Origin: Evernia prunastri
Lineage: Eukaryota > Ascomycota > Lecanoromycetes > Lecanorales > Parmeliaceae
Assembly (NCBI GenBank): GCA_003184365.1
Contig: NKYR01000199.1
Span: 1 to 49,523 of the forward strand
Direction of reading: 5' to 3'
DNA length: 49,523 bases
Shown here: in pieces, positions 20,468-31,903 of the stretch
How positions within the stretch are numbered: the first letter of the stretch is position 1
How the letters are laid out: each line of letters begins with the position of its first letter
Notes under the pieces: model-generated
Told to the model about the DNA's origin: nothing
Database searches by the model: none
Seen by the model: the letters and a program-made list of their open reading frames with translations, nothing else
Made by a program: the position numbers and the translations under genes

Positions 20468-23400
20468 TCACTTATTTGGCTCTTCCTTTATTTCGATCAC
20501 CTCTTGGTTCCGGCTCTCCCTCCCGTCACCAACATGGTCAAGGACGACTTGCTGCACACCACGGGACTTTCTTTTGATTAGCACCTCCTCTAAGATTTTA
20601 CCGCGGGCCGGTCTGATTCTCTCAGCCGCGACGACGGTCTCGACTCCTGCCGGTGTGTTCTCATCTGGTCCCCACGGCAAAGTATCAACATCAATGTCTC
20701 GTTCTTTGCCCAAGAGGCACTTTAAGATGACCTCGCTACCAGCTTTACTCATAACCATATTCTGCTCTTTGCATATCTCGCTGCAACAGCATTCCAGACA
20801 TCCTTCTTGGCAATGGCAAGCCGCTACCCGATCGCATGCTCGTACTAATAAAAGATCTATGAATTCGAAGGCTTTTGTCGAGATGCCAGAGCCTGCAGAA
20901 CCACCCTTGGCATCATAGAATGTCAGTCGCGCAGGGCGCTTTCGAGTGGTCTCTTTCGTTGCGAACTCTTTTAGCGCATTTTTGCTGGTTTCGGAATCAG
21001 TATGCTTTGTAAGCCACATTTCGATATCGATGAAAGTACACACCATTCAGTCCGTACATCTCCCGGCATGCTTATTACGAATTGTGGCATCAAGCTGAGG
21101 ATTGCGTGCTCTGCTGCATGGATAGCACCAGCAACATTGAGTCGCCGGCTATTCAAAATGTCCAGAGCAGCCTTAGGCACGTCCAGCCACATGCCCTAAA
21201 AAAAGTGAGTACTACTTGGATCAGACTTGCAAATTAGTAGACGGATGTACCTTGCTAAATATATCAATTGGCGGGTTATCCACTTGGACCGCGTCAAGAA
21301 TGCGTCGTTTCTTATCGATTTTGAAGAAGCCGAATACGACGGCGCGGATCTTGATGGCGCCATAGAAAGCACGGGAAAGCGAGTCTGGAATGCGACGGAT
21401 TGCCTCCGTTTCGATTGGGTCGACGTCAGTGTAGTCGCGCTGTTGAGTGGTCCAGTCGACCTGGACGAGACTGACTTTGGCGTACTTTTGCTCTGGGGAG
21501 AACTCTTTGACGAGATACGTATAGCCTTGATGCAGAAAGATTCCCCCTTCATAAATCGTGAAAAAAGCTCGAGATGGTTCGACTTCTTCGAGGACGATAT
21601 TACGGGCATTGGTGATGTCAATCACTGCAAAATGGCCGTCCTCTGTGTCGCGTATGGCGACGCACTTCGAGGGTTGAGGTCGGAAGCGTTCGTTGCAGTG
21701 ATAGAAACCTAAAGAATCTTTTACCATTCGTTCCTCTGCTATCTCTGGTAATTGCTTGCCAAAGTACAGCTTGTCTTCATCCGGGCGGATGGGCATTTCA
21801 AAAGCTGCGCACTGTATGTGACCTTCCAGCACAAGCATGTTTTGCAGGTCCACCTGCAATTCGCAATTAGGTTTTGTAAAGATCTCATCAGGATTTTCCA
21901 TATAATATTGGTCGGTGGAAAAGCAGTCGCCAACCAGAACAGACAAGGAATCCTTATTCCTTCGTCCAGCTCGACCGCTCTGTTGTCGTAGATTGGCGAT
22001 GGTGTAGGGGAAGCCAACCGTGATCACGGCATCCAGTGACCCAATATCAACCCCGAGCTCCAAAGCGTTAGTTGCCACAATGCCCATTAATTTCCCCTCA
22101 AACATCTCTCTCTCAATTTTACGCCTGTCTTGCGGTGCATAACCTCCGCGATACCCCATGATTCGAGCGGCGACGTCGGGCCTTTCCATGTTTGTGGCCT
22201 CACTTCGTACTGCAGTGATGAGAACCTCGCATTGTTTTCTGACTCGGCAGAAGGCAATTACTCTGATACCGCGCAAGATGAGCTGGCAGAAGAGCCTTGC
22301 CGTTTCAGCCATAGCATCTCCTCTACCCGAAGAAGGATCCTTGGGATCTTTGAAAGGTGTATTCCAGCACAGGAACTCCTTCCTACCGGACGGTGACCCG
22401 TCAAAATCCGTGAGCTTGATGTCGTCCACGCCAAATATTTTTTCCATGTGCTCTTCTGGATTTGCAACGGTAGCAGAGCAAGATATAAATTTCACATGAC
22501 GATTTCCCACAGCCGCACAAACTCTTCGCAGCCTTCGCATTATGAAAGCTACGTGTGAGCCGAAAAGTCCGTTGTATACGTGAAGCTCGTCAACCACTAC
22601 GAACCGGAGGTTTTGTAAGAAGATTCGCCACTTATCTTCATGAGGGAGGATGGTGATATGCAACATATCTGGATTGGTAAAGATAATTCGGCCTTCGTCA
22701 CGAATGAGATGTCGATCAGCCATGGGTGTATCTCCATCAAAAGTTTCAACAACCAAATCCTCCAGCCCGGGCATGAAGCGGAGTAATTCCTTCATACTCC
22801 TCCTCTGATCTTGGGCAAGTGCTTTGGTAGGGAAGATGTACATGCCTCGAGCGTTGGGATCATGTTCTAGCTCATGTAACATGGGAATCTGATAGATTAG
22901 AGATTTCCCAGAGCTTGTCGATGTTGACACTATGACATTTGAACCTCGATGCAGGTTGTTAATTGCTTCCGCTTGGTGCGAATAAAGCTGGGTAATGCCC
23001 CGAGTGTTGTACAATGCATTGACCAGATCCTGCGACAATTGAAAATTTAAATCACCGAAAATGGGCTGCTGTGGGTCAAAGACCCGATGGCCATCCGGGA
23101 CAATCTGCCCCGTGTACCATTCCATTGCTTTAATATCTGCAATAATCTCCGCGACAGTTTCACGCTCCGTGGGGATCCTGGACGGAGGCTTTGCTCGTAC
23201 TGGTGTTGGAGTGTTTCTCCTACTGTCTGATGGCATAGGGATATACTCCTTCTCCCTTTTTTCCAGTGTTGGTATGGGGTTAACATCTTCGGCAGCACAT
23301 TGATTGAGAAAGACATTGACAGCGGACACAAATTTTGTGTTCCGCTTCTCTATCAACTTCATCATCTGTTTCTGGCTATACACCGGCATTTTCAAGTCTT

Positions 23401-24085
23401 CCTCTCGAAGTTTCCGGAAAGGCTTGGTGGGCTCTCCTGTCTTCGAGTTTATCACTTGTCGCTTCAAATCCCCATCAATGAACTCGAACAGTAAGAGCTC
23501 CTTCTGTTCATTGTGTGGATCCCGTGCAAACGCTCCCTTTGTGGAAAGCTCGAGTGGTCGAAACTCCTTCGCCCTACCACCCTTAATTCCATCCTCCTCC
23601 CCAAGCACAGCGACTTGCAAGCTGGATTCATCCACGTAAGCAAAGTTGATGGCTCGAGGCACGAGGGCCTTGATCCTGGCAACATCCGTGACTAATAATT
23701 CTCGCTTGATGTGGCCTTCTACTGCCGTCTTAATGGTCTCGAATGTGGTGGCCAAATGCTTGCGAGTGCAACAGAAAGTGTAAACGAGGTTCAGAGCGCG
23801 ATACGTCTGAGCGAGCTTGATCAGCTCGCCGGGCCAGGCGATGGAAGTCTCAACGACTGTCGATGAGTCCCGGCGCAATACAGGAGGCTTTCCTTTGCCA
23901 GAACTTTTATCATTGGACGCTCGCCTAGGCTTCTTGCCTCCATCTTGTGATTTAGTTGCGACACTTAATGTAGAGGATGAGGGGGGAGCAACAAGAGGGT
24001 CAGCTTCTGGCAGGTCAGAAGGTGCCTTTCGTTTTCTCTTCCGGAGAACTTGATTCGAGACTGTGGCAGCTTGAAGCTTTGCCAT
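20468..24085 (-). CDS. HRQ1-type RecQ-family ATP-dependent 3'-5' DNA helicase
   Basis: Exons 24085-21251, 21195-21044 and 20984-20468 give 1167 residues; the introns are 55 nt and 59 nt. ATG 24085 (MAKLQAATV) is used because the frame upstream starts only at TTG. Domain order: a basic N terminus (LRKRKRKAP); a helicase core with motif I STSTSSGKS near residue 390, motif II VVDELH near 498, SCSATV, then ATNALELGVDIGSLD and motif VI QQSGRAGRR near 700; and a C-terminal domain with the cysteine cluster CHCQEGCLECCC near 1050, shared with MrfA-like helicases (DUF1998 region). Hrq1 is the fungal RecQ4 homologue and acts in interstrand crosslink repair and telomere maintenance. It is slightly longer than yeast Hrq1 (about 1077 residues) and appears intact. 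Confidence 0.93.
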
Positions 24086-24478
24086 GACAGGAGTTGGAGT
24101 GCTGGGATGATGCAATCTAGGATTCTTTTGCTGAGGTACACTGCACTTTACTGGTATGGGAGTAGTGTACAAGGCCCGGATTTACCGAAGCCCGATTCGC
24201 GACGCGATTTTGGTGGCGGACTAGGCTACGAGTCGCGACGATCAATATAGTAGGAGTATACAGAGTACGAGTAGATTCAACGAAGATGATTATATCCACT
24301 TCTCGCTGCGGCTATTTACGGACAATCTCATCAAATCCCGTCAATACCACTAACAAGACTCCGCGTCCATCAGAGAACCTGTTAGATGAAGTCCAGCTTC
24401 AGCAAAGTATCCTAGCCATCGATCAATACAAATGCACTGAACTTCGCGCGTTTCCCTCGCTTTGAAATGTAAATCCCT
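24086..24478. other. intergenic region upstream of HRQ1
   Basis: 393 bp between the end of the Zn2Cys6 gene and the start of HRQ1, both on the minus strand. It should contain the HRQ1 promoter. Near 24197-24242 there is an imperfect palindrome with CGCGACG/CGTCGCG-like blocks. Nothing else was recognised. Confidence 0.35.
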
Positions 24479-26962
24479 TCATACGTCCATGTTGTAGAAG
24501 CTCTCGCGGCTCTGATCCAGCATAGAACTGTCCGAGCCCGTATCTTGATCGACATCCTCATGTGCTGCATGATCAGCCAGGCCTTGAGAAGCTTGATTTT
24601 CGGTAGACGGGTTCGTTGATTCGGAGACCCGTTGTGTCCCGAACCCGCCCCCTCTATTCAGGCCGGCTTTGGGTTTCTCATGGAGGCTGAGCTGGGAGAA
24701 TATTCCCTTTATGTTCCGCTGGTCTTCGCTCCTTGACTCGCCTTCGGCTTGCGGGAGACGATTTTCCATAAACGAACGAATACTACGCACCACAGGTGGA
24801 CATGTTCCTTCGTCCGGTATCCACCGTTCGTTGACCTCTGGTATACCCCATAGTTCAGCCATTTGGTGGCGAAGTGTAGATGGGTATACATGGCTGCGTA
24901 CAAGTCAGCTCACGCGCACTGTACCATCTCACTGATACGGGGATCAAGGAGGCAAGGCAAAAGAACCTACCCCAAGCTTTCTACCTTAGCCAGCTTCCGC
25001 CGGCACCACATAATATGTTTTTCGTCTTTTGGGAGGACCAATATTGCAAGACCGAGACCACCTTGCGCCTTCAGCATAGAACCTGGTGGGCTTTCGGGCC
25101 AATACTCAATGGCTTCGAACAATCGACATATATTCAAGGCTAATTGGGAGAGTTCTAGAGGGAGCGGTCGCTTAAGCATTAAAGCAGTTTTGTATCCGTG
25201 CATTAGGTTAATAGCATGCCAGTCGATAAGCATGAAGTTGAATGTGAACAATGCACCTCTGTAGAGGCCACCAGGCAGATAAGGATCGACAATGTCCTCT
25301 GCAGGCCGTTCCTTTCCTTCGAAAGATTCGACAAGATAGCTCGGGTCTTGAAAAATTGGGTCCAGGTTCTCTTTCCAAGTCCTGATCTGCTCGGAAAACT
25401 TATCGCTCTCCCTCTCGAATTGTTCAACTGAAATTGCACCCCGAGGCAACTGGGCGAAGAGCAAAGCCAGGTCGACCGCCAAGAGACGCTGATTGGCAAT
25501 GGTCGCTTCAATCTTATAATCTATGCTGTTTGGGTAACTCAAAGACTGCTGACGATAGTAATCCTCCGTGGCAACAAACCATTCTCGGCCCAAGACGGTC
25601 TGGTAACCAGACATCAGCCCTCCCATCACGTCGAACCTTGAGTACCAAGCCAGAATCTTCCTGCGGACCTCCGTCTCCATAATAGAGTTAGACGAGTACA
25701 ATTCCAGAAGCATCTCATAGGCAGCTTTTTGATGGCCAAGTAAGCTGACCAAGTCGCCCAGGTAATCCTTTGCACGCTGTCAGCCTAATCGAGTAACAAG
25801 AGGTTCAACGCACCTCGAAGGTAGCAAGTTGCAAGATGGTCAACATGGTGGCGTCTGTGTGTTTCTGGTTTTCGACCAGCGATTTGCGTAGCAAGGAAAC
25901 CGATTTGTTATAGTAACCCAAAAAATCTTGAATCTTGCCGTCGGGCCTTTGTACCGTTACCTGGAAAGCCGCGAAACCAACGACGGCGTAGAGTAGAGGG
26001 TCATATTGTAATGCGTACTCAATTAGAATGTTGTGCAGGAAATGATTGGCGTCGTGTTTGAAAAAGTAATGATGGTAATTCAGACGTGTAGTGTGATATT
26101 CCAAGTAGAATTTTAGATCTTGAGACAGGTGTGACCAAGCTCTGTCTTCTTGAGAAACGTCGGTTGATACAGACGAGGACTTCTCTGGCTTTTCGAAGCA
26201 CCCCGCGGATGCCGTAGCGCTCGAGGTCTCTGTTGATGGCGACAAGCTGCCCTCATGTTTGACCTGCTCCACGGACCGTCGTGGTTGCTCAGCTAGGCTT
26301 TTGGATGATGTCTGCTTGGAATGAGATGTGTTCAGACTTGAAGCGCCGGGCCTTTGGATTTCGCTCATTCTCCTGCGCCGTTCGAACGAAGGACATTCCT
26401 CAGAAGATTCATTCTCGGCGGACGATGATCTGCTGTCGTCAGCGGCTGTAGGAGCCTGCTCACGTTTGGGGCCGCCAGAAAGTTTTCCGGAGGGTTTTGA
26501 AGTGGAGCGGGGTTCAGGATAGGTGCATTCCCTTGAACCCTTCTTGCACCCTACAGCAAGCTTAGTGTCAGCACACCTCTCCGTCCTCGAGAACTAAGTG
26601 TGAGACCAACGCTCGCAAACAGGACGTATTTCATCACACTAAGCGATGAAAAGTGTCAGCGACACTGGGCTTTGACTTGTTCTGGGTGACTAGATTACCT
26701 TTACCCTTCGGCTTCGACAGGTATAACAGCCATTCCTTGTCCTCCGGTGCTTGACATGATCGTTGCCTGATGGCCGACGCCTTTTCGAAGCAATTTTCGA
26801 TTCTCGCACGGATGGAGTCTCCGCCAAGTGCTGCCAACGACCAGCATTGGCAGGGGTCACGTCTATCAGATCATTGATGTTGTTGTGTGGAGATAAGAGG
26901 TCTAGGTCATTCGTAGTTGCATTCGATGTTTTTGGGAGAACGGGAGAGTAAGATCCATTCAT
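24479..26962 (-). CDS. Zn2Cys6 fungal transcription factor
   Basis: Five exons: 26962-26699, 26638-26611, 26550-25814, 25767-24971 and 24893-24479, giving 746 residues; introns are 60, 60, 46 and 77 nt. The start is ATG 26962 (MNGSYSPVLP). The zinc cluster has cysteines at about 79, 82, 89, 96, 99 and 106 (C-x2-C-x6-C-x6-C-x2-C-x6-C), within HRRTRNGCYTCRSRRVK and then CDEIRPVCERCKKGSREC. The 28-nt second exon carries the middle of this cluster. A serine-rich linker follows, then a helical regulatory domain from about residue 200 onward (FYLEYHTTRLNYHHYFF, VVGFAAFQVT) of the fungal-specific transcription factor type (Fungal_trans_2-like). The C terminus is acidic. It is nuclear and DNA-binding; target genes and inducer cannot be told from sequence. 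Confidence 0.88.
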
Positions 26963-27544
26963 GACAGGAGCGATTTGGCAGTCCTGCAACCGGATCGCAC
27001 TTTGTTCGAAGCGGAGAATGCTGTGACACGTTTGACTATTTCAATATGATTCCATGCATTCGAACATGGAACGAACGTCGTATGACAATAGGAAGGAAAT
27101 GAAGGACTATGCGCCGCAAAGAATCAACGTGAACATGGCTAGATCCAGGTGTATCGAAAGAAGGCAAAGAGGGCAAAGAGAAAAGAAGAGAAGAGAAGTG
27201 ACGAAGAGTAGGATGAGAGGAGGAAGATGGGAGGGGAGGTATATTGATACTATTGGGATGTACGAGTAAGGTACTACTGATTGAGTGTCGCACCCACCTT
27301 TGGCTTTCTCTCTTCTGGCCTGAATTCAATAATAGCCTTTGGACGATCGTCGTGGGACTGGGAGCCTCTTCATGACTACTACCGACCAGCTGTTAATAAT
27401 AATTATATTGTTGATTTTACCGTCATAAAGATCATCGTCAATAATCCTTGGAAAGAGGGAGGCGGAGGTCAGGAATAATAGCAGCTAATAAGCTTCGGCT
27501 TTTAATCCAGCAAACTAAAGCAAGTGTGAGCAAGTGTGTTTTTT

Positions 27545-27585
27545 GGGGGGGGGCACCATTACAGTATTAGGGGGAAGGGGGGGGG
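27545..27585 (+). other. G-run cluster, possible G-quadruplex
   Basis: Runs of nine G (27545-27553), five G (27570-27574) and nine G (27577-27585) within 41 bp provide more than four G-tracts on the plus strand. Function is unknown, and homopolymers of this kind are prone to sequencing error. Confidence 0.5.
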
Positions 27586-27689
27586 TTTCTTTTTGGTTTC
27601 GCCAGCGTCGCCGCCAGATCTACCCATGAACCCACCTAAAGCACGGTACACCCGATTTATTAAAGAACCTTTTAAAGGTATTCATCTAC

Positions 27690-27724
27690 GAAGTGTGAAG
27701 TGTGAAGTATGAAGTGTGAAGTGT
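27690..27724 (+). repeat. 7-bp minisatellite, five units
   Basis: Five tandem GAAGTGT units, the third being GAAGTAT. Confidence 0.85.
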
Positions 27725-27845
27725 ACATGACAATCATTCAAGGTTCGACCGTCAGCGGTCGAGGTGTAGTACAATTTGTCTTTCCAATTTCCCACACACA
27801 CTGTAAAGCTTCTCGAAAAACATTATCCTAGTAGTACTCTAAGTA

Positions 27846-28559
27846 CCTTAGCGGAAGGCTATGAGTTCAAAGAACGGTACTGGAACGGTATCGATTAGCG
27901 GAATCGCCAAAAGGCGGTTTCCAGGTAGCGATACCATGTTACCGTTCTATCTTTACTACGTTATAAACATTATTCGGTATTATCTTTGATACGGTAGAAG
28001 ACTAGTTTCAATAAAATTACGTTTCTATAGAAGATACGGTTAATTCAAAAAAACTAAGATACTCACAATTTACTTAAGAAATCACGACACCAATATTCTA
28101 CTATTAAATTATTGGAAAAATGTCAAGCCAAGCACTCGGAAGTATCGTATGTCGAGAAAAATCAACGCTCTTCTAAATGTGAGTGCAAAAATGAGCGATT
28201 TAGACAATTTTCTCGCGGGGGTGACTTTCCTCTACTTTCGGGCAGGAGGGTGTGGGGGCTAGATATCATGGGTGCATGGGTATGGTAGGACCCTGATCGG
28301 AAGCTGGTATCGGATCAAGAAAGGCTACTAGTCACTAGCTTCGTAATCTATCTTTAGATAGCTACGGTGTCAGAACGTTTTCTTCTTAGCTACGGTATTT
28401 CTAGAAATACGTATTAAACTTTAACACCGTTTATTTTCAAAAACGTATTAAAATCTTCATCGCCTAAAGGCGGAGGTGAGTCACTAATACGTGTTAAAAA
28501 AAGGACCGTCTATATACCGTTCCGATACCGTTTTTTGAACCTATAGACTTCCGCTAAGG
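27846..28559. mobile_element. 714-bp MITE with ~45-bp imperfect TIRs
   Basis: The left end CCTTAGCGGAAGGCTATGAG and the inverted right end (starting CCTTAGCGGAAGTCTATAGG) stay similar for about 45 bp, including AACGGTA and GGAACGGTAT blocks. TA flanks both ends (27844-27845 and 28560-28561), though the surrounding GTAC could instead belong to the TIR. The interior carries further inverted motifs (CGCCAAAAGGCGG and CGCCTAAAGGCGG) and no coding frame. It is non-autonomous and its superfamily is unassigned. It is a different family from the elements at 9908 and 37143. Confidence 0.75.
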
Positions 28560-29720
28560 TACATAGTGGTCTAGTAGTAAAGCCCATTATTGTGATGACC
28601 ATGTCCTATCATACGACTTGGGTATATCTACCTACCTAGTTATAATCATCATTAATCCTTTTATAGACTTTTTGAAGAGATTATTGCTGCATTATTATTG
28701 TTGCTGCTGCCTACCTAGATAATTAAATAAAAAGCTACGCCGCACATTAAAACAGTCCCTTGAATTGTCTCCCTCTAACCGGGACTTCTACTTTTACACT
28801 ACCATCTCTACCAGTACACTACCTCCTCATTCTCATTATGTAGCCATCGACTCTTTTTTTTTGCAGGTTCTGACCCTCAGATTATTAAATTGTTAGTGCA
28901 GATGGGTATAAATATAAATCCCGTATGGTCGATCACCTCTCCCCGATTCGAACCTGAGGACACCAATCGGCACCCGAACTGTCAAGTTCACGTGGAATGA
29001 TGCCGATCAGGCATTATGCCTTAGCCTAAATCCAACTCATATCTCAAGCTTTCTACGGCTAAGAGTTTGCCACCCTTGCATCCAAGATGTCCTCATCTCG
29101 GCATGCTTCTGCGTCCCCGGCCAGGTTTGAGCCCCGGCAAGACCCGTATTGCTTGCTCATGCCGATCATCAAGCTGGCCGGTACGGGACAAACCCTGTGC
29201 GCAACAACCCTGTGCCAACGAGTTACGACCGAATGCTCCGCATCTTGCTTTCTTTCTTGTACACATGCATGTTCTCCAAGCCGAAAATCGGAGCCTTCCG
29301 GCCCAAACTCCATGTGCAATAGTGATGACACCCAGGTTCGAGCAGAAAGATTTCTGATAGACCATCGACGAGCTGCCAGGAGACTGGTCTATGGGTCTGA
29401 AGTGAGATAGCACGAGTTGTAGTAGTGCCCCGAATCTGACCCTGTGAAACGCCAGAGGGTTTCTGCTAGTGGAGGTACGATGACCCATGCTGCGGATCTT
29501 GGAAAATCTCTCTATGCCTTGGATGCAGGATTCAACATCACATCCATGGAATATTGACCTATGGATAGCAGCCCCCTGCTTCCAACCGTAGAGTAAGACG
29601 AAGTAGGCCTTTGATCATCTCATAAGATGATCCAAGTATCGTAACGCATGTGGCAAAGTACATTCCACCAACCTTCCACCCAATAATAGAGTGCGCTACG
29701 CGCTACCACTTTTTTCTCTC
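28560..29720. other. intergenic region, no supported gene
   Basis: 1161 bp. Open frames around 29059-29488 overlap on both strands and match no family. A B-box-like GGTTCGAATC near 28948-28957 (minus) does not sit in a foldable tRNA. AT-rich simple sequence (TATTGTTGCTGCTG) is found near 28690-28712. Confidence 0.4.
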
Positions 29721-31037
29721 TCATTCGATATGAGTCGTGTTACCCTCTGTCGAACTGCCGCCACAAATCTTGACCTTCACGAATGCCTCCCTTGCTTTTC
29801 CAAGCGCTTTATCTCGCTCTTGTCCAATCCTCATTTGCTCCATCGAAGAAATGCTCCTGCTGCTATATTTCAACGGGGAGGAGCCTCCCAGAGTCATTTC
29901 TTCATGGTTCCCGCGGCTACTTGAGCTGTATGTTGGAAAGATGGTAACAGCTGAAAGGTCCGCAATCCACATATATACCTCTCCACAAAGCCTCCAAAAC
30001 CTAGCATTGTCGGAATAGGGCGGAGACACGAGCAAACCATCAAGTCGGCTAGCGATCTCGCGCGCATCATGCAGGGTGTCTCTTTTGAATTGCTCACGTT
30101 TTTGGTAGTGATTGTGCTCTACATCTGACAGCGATGACCTTTGAGTCTCATCGCTTATTTCTGCATCAGTCTCCTCGATGATATCTTTGTCGGAGCTGTC
30201 AACCAAGGGTGCTATGGCACTCTGCTCTTTCACTGTGTATATCCAAAGACTGAACATGGCTATGGAGAATTTCAGAAACCCTGTGGCATTCGGGAATGCC
30301 TTACGATAGGGATACTGCAGTACAACCCTCTCATAATACTCTTTAGCCCTTTGCATACTTTCAACCTTGACTCTGAGATCGGATACTGAACTCGAGATCT
30401 CAACAACGCTGTGGTCTCGGATATTCTGCGCCATTTGCGACTTCCGTTGGATGATGATCTCCGCTCCTACACCCCAGCGGTCATGCGTCCTAAGATCCAT
30501 AGAATGGCCGTTGTGTTCAGCTCGGAGAAGCATTCCCCATGCTCTGCCTGCGCGCATAAAGTCGCCTTGCAGAAGGCACCTGTGCAGGATTGCTGTAACG
30601 GTGCTAAGATGTTGCTGTCGTAACCCTTTAATGTTAGACGTTCTGTTTGCTGTGGCAGTAGGCACCCTCTCCGTGGCAACATACAAAGGAGGCTTCAGTC
30701 TGGCGAGTTCACCGCAGATCCTTCCTTTCGAGACCGAGGGCGCAGTCTCTGGGATGTGATGTGGGAAAGATCGCGGGAAAGTACTTGTGCGCACTCCTTC
30801 ATGATCAAAGAAACCGGATTTTTGAGAGTATTGTGTGTTCTCGCCTCGCGATACAGAGAACGGGCTTGTACCATTATCAGAGAAATCTGCTTCTAACCCA
30901 CTAACGTCACCATCTCCACAATACAAAGGCTCACGGCCCCTTTTCCGCTTCTTTGATGATTCACGCGGAGAAGAAGGCAGGTCTGGACATGACAAGCTGT
31001 GCTTAAAAGCAGGCGTAAAGTGCAGGACAGAAGACAT
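29721..31037 (-). CDS. RNA polymerase I initiation factor, Rrn11-like
   Basis: A 438-residue single-exon protein from ATG 31037 (MSSVLHFTPAF). The N terminus is disordered with a basic SKKRKRGRE cluster, a likely nuclear signal. From about residue 140 it has the segment ILHRCLLQGDFMRAGRAW, then LRTHDRWGVGAEII, and later YYERVVLQYPYRK and a helical C terminus. This arrangement resembles the fungal Rrn11-like family, a subunit of the core factor that recruits Pol I to rDNA promoters. I recognise the family from these motifs only, so the assignment is less secure than for the enzymes here. It diverges from the RING-H2 gene across 866 bp. Confidence 0.7.
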   Translation of the reverse strand: MSSVLHFTPAFKHSLSCPDLPSSPRESSKKRKRGREPLYCGDGDVSGLEADFSDNGTSPFSVSRGENTQYSQKSGFFDHEGVRTSTFPRSFPHHIPETAPSVSKGRICGELARLKPPLYVATERVPTATANRTSNIKGLRQQHLSTVTAILHRCLLQGDFMRAGRAWGMLLRAEHNGHSMDLRTHDRWGVGAEIIIQRKSQMAQNIRDHSVVEISSSVSDLRVKVESMQRAKEYYERVVLQYPYRKAFPNATGFLKFSIAMFSLWIYTVKEQSAIAPLVDSSDKDIIEETDAEISDETQRSSLSDVEHNHYQKREQFKRDTLHDAREIASRLDGLLVSPPYSDNARFWRLCGEVYMWIADLSAVTIFPTYSSSSRGNHEEMTLGGSSPLKYSSRSISSMEQMRIGQERDKALGKAREAFVKVKICGGSSTEGNTTHIE

Positions 31038-31903
31038 CGCTGTTTTCCAGTTGGAATGCGACGAACAAAGATGGAATTGCGGGTTTTGCTTATTCGTACA
31101 GCGAATCTTTATCCGCTTGTCATTCTGCCCTTCTCATACGAGGTATGTGGTCTTTGTAGATACTTCGAATTGTCGTCACTAATATATCACAATCTCTAGA
31201 ACAGAAGACAGCATATCGAAGCATCTGATATGTTACTAGGGAATATTCATGACGAGAACAGTGAAAGTGATGTTATGGAAATCCATCATCAGGTATCTAT
31301 TGGTATGTGACAAGTATTATTCTGCACGTTTGTTTAGGAGTAAATGTACCTAGGAGTCAAAATGGAAGCAGCCTAGTAGTAAGGTTAGTAGACTGCGGCA
31401 CGAGTAGCCATAAAGCCAAAACGAACAAGGATTATGTGGTTTAGTACTTGCCTCAATAATGCTCATGCAGCAGCAGCATCGGCAGCAGTAGCATTAGGCT
31501 TACAACTCACCTTAACATAGATTACTACTGAAGTATTACAGCCTACTGGGCGTCTTTATGCTGTATCCTGATGTGAAACATTAAGGTATCTTTCACTCAT
31601 TTGTTACGCTGTTCGCTGTCCGCTGACTTCCAGACTTTCGGCTCGAGCCATCCTCACTTCCTGCCTACGCAACTACTCCACCGCCACTCTACGGCCCCTC
31701 TACAGAGAAAGCTGTATGGGTCATCGTTGGCAGCACCTACGAGTAACGCAGGAACAAGTCTTATGACACTCTGAACCCTGGTGGACCGTCTGTCTTACAT
31801 CTACTCCGCTAGCCCCTTCTGGTGGCATTAACTATGAAGTGACCTAACTCCTCAAGCCTGATGTAATTCCGTCTTCCCAACTCAAAAGCTGACTCGACCC
31901 ACC
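31038..31903. other. divergent intergenic region, RRN11/RING-H2
   Basis: 866 bp, presumably holding both promoters and 5' leaders. There is a CAGCAGCAGCATCGGCAGCA microsatellite-like stretch at 31469-31488. No small gene or RNA was recognised. Confidence 0.4.

Larger units (their letters stand above)
26963..27845. other. upstream region of the Zn2Cys6 gene with simple repeats
   Basis: Likely holds the promoter and 5' leader of the minus-strand regulator. Near 27150-27240 there is a purine-rich stretch (AGAAAAGAAGAGAAG type); further out come long G runs and a 7-bp minisatellite (separate entries). No coding region was recognised. Confidence 0.4.

Noticed and set aside
24086..24172. N-terminal extension of HRQ1 (29 codons).
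   Set aside because: Begins with TTG; the first ATG is 24085 and opens with a typical basic N terminus.
28940..29040. B-box-like GGTTCGAATC with a GGCTAAGG A-box-like motif on the minus strand.
   Set aside because: T-stem arms do not pair and no acceptor stem could be assembled, even allowing intron-like gaps.
29059..29488. Several frames of 90-130 codons on both strands.
   Set aside because: Mutually overlapping, cysteine- and arginine-rich low-information translations, no family match, no splice structure.
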